DNA of 64,000 nucleotides from Bacteroidia bacterium (GTDB lineage Bacteria; Bacteroidota; Bacteroidia; J057), in assembly GCA_041391665.1 (NCBI GenBank), contig JAWKNO010000003.1, positions 1,922,001-1,986,000 on the forward strand, given 5' to 3'. The notes under the pieces are model-generated. The model had not been told where the DNA came from. It did no database searches and was given only the letters and a program-made list of their open reading frames with translations. Position numbers and translations under genes: made by a program. This document shows positions 34,678 through 42,439 of this stretch, in pieces (the stretch's first letter is position 1; the number at the start of each line of letters is the position of its first letter).

Positions 34678-35679
34678 ATGCCCGAAAGACGCGATTTTCT
34701 CAAACAACTCGCCATGATTACCGGGAGCCTGATGCTTCCTGTGTCTGGTTTTGCCGATTATCACAGGGATAAATGGGGGGATATTCTTCCCCTGCGAACC
34801 CTCGGAAAAACAGGAAAAAAAGTAACCATGCTGGGGCTGGGCGGATACCATGTGGGGTGGACAACGGAAAAAGATGCCCGCGAAGTGATTGAAACCGCTC
34901 TGGAAGGAGGCATCCGTTTTTTTGACACAGCAGAATCCTATGACGATGGCGGAAGCGAAACCCGTTATGGCAAATACCTTGTGCCCAAATATCGCGATGA
35001 GGTATTTATCATGAGTAAAACGACTGCCGCCGATGGAGCCACGGCTATGAAACATCTGGAAGGCACTTTGAGCAGGCTGAAATGTGATTACCTCGATTTA
35101 TGGCAGGTGCATGCTTTACAAACGCCGGAGGATGTAGATAACCGGATAAAGGACAAGGTATTGGAAGTTTTTGAAAAAGCAAAAGCCGACGGAAAGGTGA
35201 AACATATTGGTTTTACGGGGCACCAAAATCCATTTGCCCACAAGCACATGCTGGAAAAAACCGCAGAAAACGATCTTTTTGAAACGGTACAAATGCCTGT
35301 CAATGTCATTGATTCGCATTTCCACAGCTTTATCAAAAATGTACTGCCTCTGGCCGTTGAGCGTAATTTTGGTGTACTGGCCATGAAGACCCTTTCTGAC
35401 GGGCGTTTTTTCAAACAAAAAATGCAGGCTGGAAATATTCAGTGGAAATCCGATGATCCGCTGGTGCCCAACTACCTGTCTGTCAGGGACGCGCTGTATT
35501 TTGTCTGGTCTCTACCGGTAAGTGTACTGATCACCGGAGCAGAAAACAAAACGCTGATTCAGGAAAAAATTGATTTAGCCAAAGATTTCTCAAAATCTGA
35601 CGAAGAAGACAGATTTGCGCTGATCGACAAAGTGTTTGAGAAATCAGGCAATGCCATTGAGTACTATAAAAAGGTTTAA
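34678..35679 (+). CDS. Tat-exported aldo/keto reductase
   Basis: This 333-aa protein opens with ERRDFLKQLAMITGSLML, a twin-arginine signal (RRDFLK), so it is folded in the cytoplasm and exported to the periplasm. The aldo/keto reductase tetrad is intact: Asp/Tyr in FFDTAESYDDGG, Lys in FIMSKTTAADG and His in DLWQVHALQ. A C-terminal helical extension (DLAKDFSKSDEEDRFALIDKVFEKSGNA) completes the barrel. Exported members of this family are known among Bacteroidota oxidoreductases, but the substrate is unknown. The cofactor supply in the periplasm is an open question. Convergent with the DUF5916 gene, with 12 bp between them. Confidence 0.85.
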   Translation: MPERRDFLKQLAMITGSLMLPVSGFADYHRDKWGDILPLRTLGKTGKKVTMLGLGGYHVGWTTEKDAREVIETALEGGIRFFDTAESYDDGGSETRYGKYLVPKYRDEVFIMSKTTAADGATAMKHLEGTLSRLKCDYLDLWQVHALQTPEDVDNRIKDKVLEVFEKAKADGKVKHIGFTGHQNPFAHKHMLEKTAENDLFETVQMPVNVIDSHFHSFIKNVLPLAVERNFGVLAMKTLSDGRFFKQKMQAGNIQWKSDDPLVPNYLSVRDALYFVWSLPVSVLITGAENKTLIQEKIDLAKDFSKSDEEDRFALIDKVFEKSGNAIEYYKKV

Positions 35680-35691
35680 TGCCTTATTCCA

Positions 35692-37956
35692 TCACACATT
35701 CAGCCAGTACGTCAGCTTAAACACCAGCGCCCGGTTTTTGCTGGCAAATGTCTGCGGCAGATAGTTTTCTGTATAAACGATAAAAAAGTCTGAAGCAGGG
35801 CTGTAGCGCCATTGGAAACGAGCATTGAGGTTGATGTTGTTGAGCAGGCTGTTGTACTGAAAAAATGTGGTCAGGAATACCGCACGGCTCAGTGTCAGGT
35901 CAATCCGGGGGCCGATGAGGAATAGTTTTTCCTGCCCATAACTTTCCGGCAACCTGAGGTCATTGTAATCAAACCGCAGCGCAATGTTTAGATACGGCTG
36001 ATAGCGCATATTCATCTGACCGCTCAGATTGAAGTTTTGCCCGTTGTAGAAACCGCCGTAGGTAGAGGAGAGGTTGAAGTTAAACAACCGCCGGGTATTG
36101 CTTTGAAATTCTGCCGATACCGAGGACCACTGGTAGCGTTCGCCAACCTTAAAAGTTGTGTATTGCGATTGACCGATCGGGTTAAACTCGAAGGTGAGCT
36201 CCTGAAACACGTTGCTGTAGTTTACCTCAAACTGCGAGGTATTGATAAAATCAAATTTATACCCCAGTGAGTACGATCTGTCCGTAAATGTCCCGTCCGG
36301 AATATGGGCAACATTGGCTTCGAAAACAGGCCCCATCGAAACGATCGCTTCCTGACGCGGGTACATAGCATAATACACATTGCTGAAATAGCTAAAATAC
36401 CCCGGATAGATATTCTCGCTGGGCACAAAACCAGCCTCCGCATTAAAGTTTTCCTGCACAAATGTATTGCCGATATGCGCATTCAGGTTGCGGCTGGAAT
36501 AGCTGAAAAATGTCGCTCCAGACAGCGTGTGATTGTCATATATCGCGTCCAAAGATTTGCCGATAAAGGAACTGTGATACCACTTGTTGTTTTTGCTCAG
36601 CATTTCCAGATCTGCACTGACTACGCGGTTGTAGGTGTTTTTGATCCTGCGGATTTGTCCACCGGTCTGAATTTCCTGGAAAATGCTCTGATGGAAAAAT
36701 CTGGCGGTATCTTCGTCTGCAACGCCCAGGCTTTGTTTATTGACCAGTGAAAGGGTAAAATTGGATTGTGCCCAAAAATTGCGCTGGACGGAGGCAACGG
36801 TGTAGTTTTGTCCCGGCAGTCCGATGGACAGGTCTTCTTTTGTCTGCATATTGAGCATGCTTACCCGCCATTTTTCATTGAAGGAGCCGCTCACCCGCGC
36901 ACCATACAGGATGGGGATTTTTTTAAACAAGCCGGTAGTATCCGGAGCCAGCCCTATACGCCGGGAAAAGAATGGCCTTGCAGAAGGGAATCCCATCTGA
37001 TCGAGCAGGTCGCTGTTTTCCAGAAAAAACTGCCTCCGCTCGGGAAACTGCACCTCAAACCGGGTCAGGTTGATCACCTGCTGATCTACTTCCACCTGCG
37101 AAAAATCGGGGTTCACAGTCAGGTCGAGATTCACGGAAGGGCCAATGCCAATTTTCGCATCAAAACCTGCATTAATATTCGCCTCGGGTTTGGCACCGGG
37201 TACTGCGGGAAGGTCAGAAATTCCTCCGGCCACATAGGGAATCAGCGAGATATTGGTATGGGCGGGCGGAATCGGATCGTCCCAGACCAACTGGCCGGAA
37301 AAAGCCAGGGCACCCGGAGTAAACTGAATAGGCGTATGAATCCAGCCGGATTTCTGATTGTGTTTTCTATCCTGGCGGGTGAGGGCGATATTCCACTCTG
37401 ATATATCGCTTTTGTAACGGAAACTCTTAAATGGAATTGCCATTTCAACTACCCATTTGTCGGGATACCGAACCACTTTTGAGTACCATTTATTATCCCA
37501 GTTCACTCCCCATGACCCGTCGTTGCTACCGCCCGAAGAAACCGTTCCCTCCATTTGTACCCCTTTGGGTGTAATGGCAAAAAAGAATCCATTCAGACGG
37601 TCATTGTAGGGACTAATTACCATACCTACATTGTCATTAAGGTCATAGTCAAAATCCCTTCGGAGAGAATTGATCATATCCGGCATGCTGTCATCGCTGC
37701 AGACAAATGCAACATACAGAAACTCATCATTGAATGTCAGTTTTGCCGCATTTTGAAATTCTACAGGAAGCGTATCCACAGGATAATTGAGATACCAGTT
37801 ATCGGCAGCCTGAGCCTGTTGCCAGTCGGGCTCGTCCAGCACACCATCCAGAACAATTTCGCCTTTGGCCTTTTTGATATGAAGGGCAGTGCCAGGGGCA
37901 TTTTGGGCAAATAAGAGGATAGGAAAACCCAGTAGTAGCGATAGTAGTGATTTCAT
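35692..37956 (-). CDS. DUF5916 outer-membrane protein with CBM9-like domain
   Basis: This 754-aa protein has a signal peptide (MKSLLSLLLGFPILLFAQ). Residues about 25-240 are a carbohydrate-binding-family-9-like domain (GEIVLDGVLDEPDWQQAQ, VAFVCSDDSM, DRLNGFFFAITPKGVQMEGT, WVVEMAIPFKSFRY). The rest follows DUF5916, with NPDFSQVEVDQQVINLTRFEVQ, FPERRQFFLENSD and PFFSRRIGL. It then runs as an amphipathic-strand barrel to the C-terminus (RALVFKLTYWLNV). It is likely in the outer membrane, possibly linked to glycan or peptide handling; the function of DUF5916 is not known. Confidence 0.88.
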   Translation of the reverse strand: MKSLLSLLLGFPILLFAQNAPGTALHIKKAKGEIVLDGVLDEPDWQQAQAADNWYLNYPVDTLPVEFQNAAKLTFNDEFLYVAFVCSDDSMPDMINSLRRDFDYDLNDNVGMVISPYNDRLNGFFFAITPKGVQMEGTVSSGGSNDGSWGVNWDNKWYSKVVRYPDKWVVEMAIPFKSFRYKSDISEWNIALTRQDRKHNQKSGWIHTPIQFTPGALAFSGQLVWDDPIPPAHTNISLIPYVAGGISDLPAVPGAKPEANINAGFDAKIGIGPSVNLDLTVNPDFSQVEVDQQVINLTRFEVQFPERRQFFLENSDLLDQMGFPSARPFFSRRIGLAPDTTGLFKKIPILYGARVSGSFNEKWRVSMLNMQTKEDLSIGLPGQNYTVASVQRNFWAQSNFTLSLVNKQSLGVADEDTARFFHQSIFQEIQTGGQIRRIKNTYNRVVSADLEMLSKNNKWYHSSFIGKSLDAIYDNHTLSGATFFSYSSRNLNAHIGNTFVQENFNAEAGFVPSENIYPGYFSYFSNVYYAMYPRQEAIVSMGPVFEANVAHIPDGTFTDRSYSLGYKFDFINTSQFEVNYSNVFQELTFEFNPIGQSQYTTFKVGERYQWSSVSAEFQSNTRRLFNFNLSSTYGGFYNGQNFNLSGQMNMRYQPYLNIALRFDYNDLRLPESYGQEKLFLIGPRIDLTLSRAVFLTTFFQYNSLLNNINLNARFQWRYSPASDFFIVYTENYLPQTFASKNRALVFKLTYWLNV

Positions 37957-38037
37957 CCCGCAAAGATAAGAAAAGACTATGCACCTTGAAGAATGATTTG
38001 GAGGGAATTCATCATAGTAAATATCGGATGGCTGGCA

Positions 38038-38502
38038 TCATCCCCCGGCAGGCAACATATTCCGAATAGCTGTGATCTTCCATGTATCTTTATCATATAC
38101 AACAATAAAAGTACTCCACATCTTTCTTGCCGTGCCATTCGGGTTTTGTATTTCATAACGGGCATCTACGATGGCGCTCTCAGGGTTAATAAACCGTATG
38201 GTTTCTATTCGGAGGCTCCTTGTACCCGGGTTGCCTGCCGAACTTCGCATCATACCCTTCATGGATCCGCTTATCCCGTACCTCCATTCACCGGAAGAAA
38301 CCAATTGATCCACCTCAGGCATTAATATACTTTTGAGCAATACCGTATCACTCTGTTCTCTGGCTTGAGAATATTTACCGATTAAATCAGTGATATTCTG
38401 CTTATCTGCCGGGTTCAAATCGTCAGATTTTTGGGCGTATCCTGTCAGGGAGGATATAGACAAAATGAATAAAAACAATGGTATAAAATTCGGACTTTTC
38501 AT
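38038..38502 (-). CDS. Secreted SnoaL/NTF2-like protein
   Basis: This 154-aa protein has a signal peptide (MKSPNFIPLFLFILSISSLTGYAQ). The mature chain fits the DUF4440/SnoaL-like cone: ADKQNITDLIGKYSQAREQSDTVLLKSILMPEVDQL, then VDARYEIQNPNG and WSTFIVVYDKDTWKITAIRNM. No catalytic residues can be named; such proteins bind small molecules or have unknown roles. It stands alone, 81 bp from the DUF5916 gene. Confidence 0.7.
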   Translation of the reverse strand: MKSPNFIPLFLFILSISSLTGYAQKSDDLNPADKQNITDLIGKYSQAREQSDTVLLKSILMPEVDQLVSSGEWRYGISGSMKGMMRSSAGNPGTRSLRIETIRFINPESAIVDARYEIQNPNGTARKMWSTFIVVYDKDTWKITAIRNMLPAGG

Positions 38503-38758
38503 ATGGTTTTGAATTTTCGGCGACCATCCGGGTAGTTAAATCCCACGCTGTATTTTCGTAAAAGATACAGATTTTTAGCGTATTCCCGCTGATATCACCT
38601 GTTTTTCAAGAGATCTGATTCGGAGTCAGGCGGCCAATAATTTCGCATTGATTCTTATCATTGTGCTATATTTTCAGTACTTTCGACCTGTTGAAATATT
38701 ACGAACCCTGCTCTATGATCAAAGATCATAAAGCCCTTTCTCTGATTTTATCATCACT

Positions 38759-39595
38759 ATGACCAATCATACATTTACTATCGGAGGCGATATGCCTGTC
38801 AACCGTATGGGTTTTGGTGCCATGCGCATCACCGGGCCAGGTATTTGGGGGCCTCCCGCCGACAAAGCTGGTGCACTCAATGTGCTCAAAACCTGTGTGA
38901 ATCTGGGGGTAAACTTTATCGATACCGCCGACGCATATGGCCCCGAAGTTTCTGAAAATCTTATCGCCGAAGCATTGTACCCTTACCCGGAAGGGCTTGT
39001 GATCGCGACCAAAGGCGGGCTTACCCGTCAGGGCCCCAACCGCTGGACGCCAAAAGCCGATCCCGAATATATCGAAAATGCACTCAAAGGCAGCCTCAAA
39101 CGGCTGAAGCTGGAACGCATAGACCTGTACCAGCTCCACCGGTTTGATCCGAAGGTGCCTATGGCAGAAACCCTCGGCAAACTCCGCGAACTTCAGCAGG
39201 CCGGACTGATCCGCCACCTGGGGCTGTCGGAGGTAAATGAAAAAGAGCTCAACGAATCTGTCAAACACATTGACGTCGTCAGTGTCCAGAATCGCTACTC
39301 CCTGCGTTACCGCAACTGGGAATCAGCGCTTAAGTGGTGTGAGAAAAATAATGTGGCATTTATTCCCTGGTACCCACTGGATGCGGGAGACCTCGAAAAT
39401 AAAGTGTTACAAACAACCGCTCAAAAACATAAAACGACGGTTTACCAGATTGCCATTGCCTGGCTGCTGGCGCATTCCCCCGTCATGTTGCCGATTCCGG
39501 GTACCTCATCGGTTTCCCATTTGCAGGAAAATATGGCTGCGGCGGAACTCATCCTCGATGAGGAGGATTTGCGTAGCCTGGAGGGGATAGGGTAA
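38759..39595 (+). CDS. Aldo/keto reductase
   Basis: This 278-aa cytoplasmic oxidoreductase keeps the tetrad: Asp/Tyr in FIDTADAYGPEVSE, Lys in VIATKGGLTR and His in LYQLHRFDP. The cofactor end is PIPGTSSVSHLQENMAAAEL. It is related to the YdbC/pyridoxal-reductase-like group of short members; the substrate is unknown. The cyclase-family lipoprotein follows 42 bp on. Confidence 0.88.
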   Translation: MTNHTFTIGGDMPVNRMGFGAMRITGPGIWGPPADKAGALNVLKTCVNLGVNFIDTADAYGPEVSENLIAEALYPYPEGLVIATKGGLTRQGPNRWTPKADPEYIENALKGSLKRLKLERIDLYQLHRFDPKVPMAETLGKLRELQQAGLIRHLGLSEVNEKELNESVKHIDVVSVQNRYSLRYRNWESALKWCEKNNVAFIPWYPLDAGDLENKVLQTTAQKHKTTVYQIAIAWLLAHSPVMLPIPGTSSVSHLQENMAAAELILDEEDLRSLEGIG

Positions 39596-39637
39596 ATTCG
39601 AGCATTTATTCCCATTAAAACTAAATCAATCAGGTTT

Positions 39638-40444
39638 ATGAAAAACACATTTATTCTCCCGGTAATTGTCTTGGGGATTGCCTGCACCCCTGTTAAGAAT
39701 GAACCCAGTACGCCCTTCCCTCAGGGCAAATGGATAGATCTGACACATGATTTTGATGAAAATACGGTCTTCTGGCCCACGGCCGAATCCTTCAAGCTGG
39801 ACACGGTATTTGCAGGAATGACCGAAGGCGGATATTATTATTCGGCTTTTCAGTTTTGCCTTGCCGAGCACGGCGGCACCCATCTGGATGCACCCGTTCA
39901 CTTTGCAGAAGGTCATTGGGCGGTAAATGAAATCCCGCTTGAAAGGGGAATAGGTGAAGCGATTGTAGTGGATGTATCTGAAGGTGCCAGTGGCAATCCC
40001 GACTACCTGATTTCCATTGCAGACATTGAGAAGTGGGAAAAAGAAAATGGCCCCATGCCGGAGGACGCCATTGTATTGTTCCGGACGGGTTATGGAAAAT
40101 TCTGGCCAGACAGGGTTTCTTATATGGGTACAGACGAACGTGGCCCGGAAGCAGTCGCCAAACTTCATTTTCCCGGTATAGACCCCGCGCTCGCTACCTG
40201 GCTGGTCAACAATCGTAAAATCAAAGCCGTGGGGCTTGATACGCCCAGTGTGGATTATGGCCAGTCTACCTTATTTGAAAGCCATCAGATTTTATACAAA
40301 GAGAATATACTGGGCTTTGAAAATGTGGCTAACCTTGATTTATTACCCGCAAAAGGAACCTGGATCATTGCCCTCCCCATGAAAATAAAAGCAGGAAGTG
40401 GCGGGCCTTTGCGAATTGTAGCATTGGTTCCGGAAAAATTGTAG
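39638..40444 (+). CDS. Cyclase-family lipoprotein (kynurenine formamidase-like)
   Basis: This 268-aa protein has a lipoprotein signal (lipobox LGIAC, Cys 16). The metal-binding motif HGGTHLDAPVHF of the cyclase/kynurenine-formamidase family is present. So are the opening WIDLTHDFDENTVFWPT and the later GLDTPSVDYGQ and ENILGFENVANLDLLP. This is a divalent-metal hydrolase exposed at the periplasm or surface. It is not likely to act on kynurenine there, and its substrate is unknown. It may be co-transcribed with the reductase upstream. Confidence 0.83.
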   Translation: MKNTFILPVIVLGIACTPVKNEPSTPFPQGKWIDLTHDFDENTVFWPTAESFKLDTVFAGMTEGGYYYSAFQFCLAEHGGTHLDAPVHFAEGHWAVNEIPLERGIGEAIVVDVSEGASGNPDYLISIADIEKWEKENGPMPEDAIVLFRTGYGKFWPDRVSYMGTDERGPEAVAKLHFPGIDPALATWLVNNRKIKAVGLDTPSVDYGQSTLFESHQILYKENILGFENVANLDLLPAKGTWIIALPMKIKAGSGGPLRIVALVPEKL

Positions 40445-40511
40445 TTTTTTTTTCAAGGACTAAATCCGGAGAAACGTCGTATAACGTACATATACGCGTA
40501 ACAACTCTGTT

Positions 40512-40519
40512 TACCTTTG
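40512..40519 (+). promoter_or_regulatory. -7 box of the msrBA gene
   Basis: TACCTTTG fits TAnnTTTG and lies 27 bp before the ATG at 40547. It overlaps the earlier ATG (40517), which is therefore not the start. No good TTG -33 element was seen. Confidence 0.5.
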
Positions 40520-40546
40520 CTTAAATATCCTACAAAATCCGTCATT

Positions 40547-41617
40547 ATGAGAAATAACTCAATGAAAGTACTGATCGCAGTCGCAGCCAACATCCTGTTT
40601 CTCTCTGCATGCAATAACACACATAGCAATGCACAGAAAACCGTTTCAAACGAGCCCTCGCAATTCGAGGCTGCAAAGTCAGAAAGTGAGTGGAGTCAGA
40701 TATTGAGCCCCGATGCCTTTTATATTATGGTAAAAAAGGGAACAGAACCTCCCTTCCGGAATGCTTATTACGACAACCACAAAAAGGGCATCTATGTAAG
40801 CGCAGCAACCGGCGAACCGCTTTTCAGTTCTGAAGACAAATTTGACTCCGGCACCGGCTGGCCAAGTTTCACCAAACCCATCAAAGAAGGCGTAGTACTC
40901 TGGGTCAAAGACAACAGCCATGGAATGGTCAGAGATGAAGTTGTCGAACAGGCAACCGGCCTCCATCTGGGACATGTCTTCAATGATGGTCCTGCGCCTA
41001 CCCGTCTTCGCTATTGTATCAACTCTGCTGCGTTGAAGTTTGTCGAAGAAGGAACTGTTCTGGAAACCGCTGCTTCAGCCAATACCGATACAGCCTATTT
41101 TGCCAGCGGATGTTTCTGGTGTGTGGAGGCGGTATATGAAAGTGTAAGAGGAGTTAAAGAAGCCATTTCTGGCTATTCCGGCGGCCATACAAAAAACCCT
41201 ACCTACGAAGACAGCAATACCGGAAAAACCGGCCATGCAGAAGCTGTAGCAGTGATTTACGATCCTTCGGTAGTGAGTTTTGCCTCATTGGTAGATGTAT
41301 ATTTTGGTTCCCAGGATCCCACCCAGGTCAACGGGCAGGGCCCGGACCGCGGCTCTCAATACCGCTCCATTATCTTCTATAAAAATGACGAAGAGAAAAA
41401 AATTATAGAGGAAAAGAAAGCCCTGCTGGCTAAGGAACTGAATGCAAAAATCGCGGCGGAAGTTATGCCTTTTGAAAAATTCTGGATCGCGGAGGCTTAT
41501 CATCAAAACTATGAAAGACTCCACCCCGAAAGCGGTTATATCCAGCAGGTTTCTATTCCCCGGCTCAACCGGTTCAAAAAGAAATTCCCGGAATTATTAA
41601 AAGAAGGTGTACATTAA
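40547..41617 (+). CDS. MsrB-MsrA methionine sulfoxide reductase, lipoprotein
   Basis: This is a fusion that repairs both R- and S-methionine sulfoxide. The start at 40547 (MRNNSMKVLIAVAA) is chosen because a promoter box overlaps the earlier ATG. It gives a lipoprotein signal with lipobox LSAC, so the enzyme repairs envelope proteins. The MsrB domain comes first (about residues 40-165: GTGWPSF, HLGHVFNDGPAPT, catalytic Cys in RYCINSAAL). The MsrA domain follows (about 175-345: GCFWC, with the catalytic Cys first). In MsrB the two zinc CxxC pairs are absent (GIYVSAATGEPLFSS). The order B then A differs from the common A then B fusion. Confidence 0.93.
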   Translation: MRNNSMKVLIAVAANILFLSACNNTHSNAQKTVSNEPSQFEAAKSESEWSQILSPDAFYIMVKKGTEPPFRNAYYDNHKKGIYVSAATGEPLFSSEDKFDSGTGWPSFTKPIKEGVVLWVKDNSHGMVRDEVVEQATGLHLGHVFNDGPAPTRLRYCINSAALKFVEEGTVLETAASANTDTAYFASGCFWCVEAVYESVRGVKEAISGYSGGHTKNPTYEDSNTGKTGHAEAVAVIYDPSVVSFASLVDVYFGSQDPTQVNGQGPDRGSQYRSIIFYKNDEEKKIIEEKKALLAKELNAKIAAEVMPFEKFWIAEAYHQNYERLHPESGYIQQVSIPRLNRFKKKFPELLKEGVH

Positions 41618-41667
41618 CCTTTAAACGTTGTACCCTGCGTTTTGGGCACACATAAACAAAAGCCCAT

Positions 41668-42426
41668 ATGGACAGCGAACACCAGTATACGATTATGTTG
41701 ATCTGTCTTAACGGGCACATCAGCAACGACAGACTCGAACGACTGGAAGATATCCACGAAGAATACTGCCACATTTGTGGCAGTAAAACCATTACTGCAT
41801 GCCCTCATTGCAATGCCCCGATCCGGGGCATTCGCAAAATACCCGGCGTATTTTCTACGCGCTCACTTACGGTAAAAGCAGCAGAATTTTGTTATCAGTG
41901 CGGTAAACCTTATCCCTGGCATAAGACTGTGGCATTTTTGCCTGACAATTCTTTAGATACTCCGGCTTCAACGTTACGCTATATATTTTCCCGTTTTCCA
42001 ATACTGGTACGTCAACTATCTACCCGTTATGACGGCAGGGAAACGCTGGCCATAAAGGATGAACATGATGTACAGGATTTTGTGCAGGTACTGCTTACGC
42101 TGTTTTTTGATCATGTAGAACCCCTGGAAAACCGGGCAATGCACAATTATGCCGGCAATCAATTCGATTTATTTCTCAAGGATCAGCGAATTGTGCTCGT
42201 TATTAAAATGACAGGGAGCATGCTTAAAAACGAAAAGCTGATAGGGCATATAAAATCTGACTTTGAAACCTATTCACAGCGCGCAGACTGCGATTCGATG
42301 GTATATTTTGTTTACGACCCCGAAAACCTGTTGACCAACCCTCTGGAATTAAAAGATCAGATGGAAGCCATTGCCAATGGCAACCTCCGGCTGACTGTCT
42401 ATATTTTTTCTCAAAGCTTGTGGTAG
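41668..42426 (+). CDS. DUF2321-like zinc-ribbon / nuclease-fold protein
   Basis: This 252-aa cytoplasmic protein opens with a multi-Cys zinc region: ICLNGH at 12-17, CHIC 34-37, CPHC 45-48 and CYQC 75-78. This matches the DUF2321 pattern. The C-terminal part (about 115-250) resembles the PD-(D/E)XK fold of AHJR-like restriction-endonuclease domains: IKDEHDVQDFVQVLLTLFF, GNQFDLFLKDQRIVLVIKM and CDSMVYFVYDPENLLTNPLELKDQ. In active relatives the core reads D...(E)xK; here D167 and K180 remain but the Glu position is V178. It is probably a non-cleaving nucleic-acid or protein-binding relative. Function unknown. Confidence 0.6.
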   Translation: MDSEHQYTIMLICLNGHISNDRLERLEDIHEEYCHICGSKTITACPHCNAPIRGIRKIPGVFSTRSLTVKAAEFCYQCGKPYPWHKTVAFLPDNSLDTPASTLRYIFSRFPILVRQLSTRYDGRETLAIKDEHDVQDFVQVLLTLFFDHVEPLENRAMHNYAGNQFDLFLKDQRIVLVIKMTGSMLKNEKLIGHIKSDFETYSQRADCDSMVYFVYDPENLLTNPLELKDQMEAIANGNLRLTVYIFSQSLW

Positions 42427-42439
42427 TGCCGGCTTGCAG

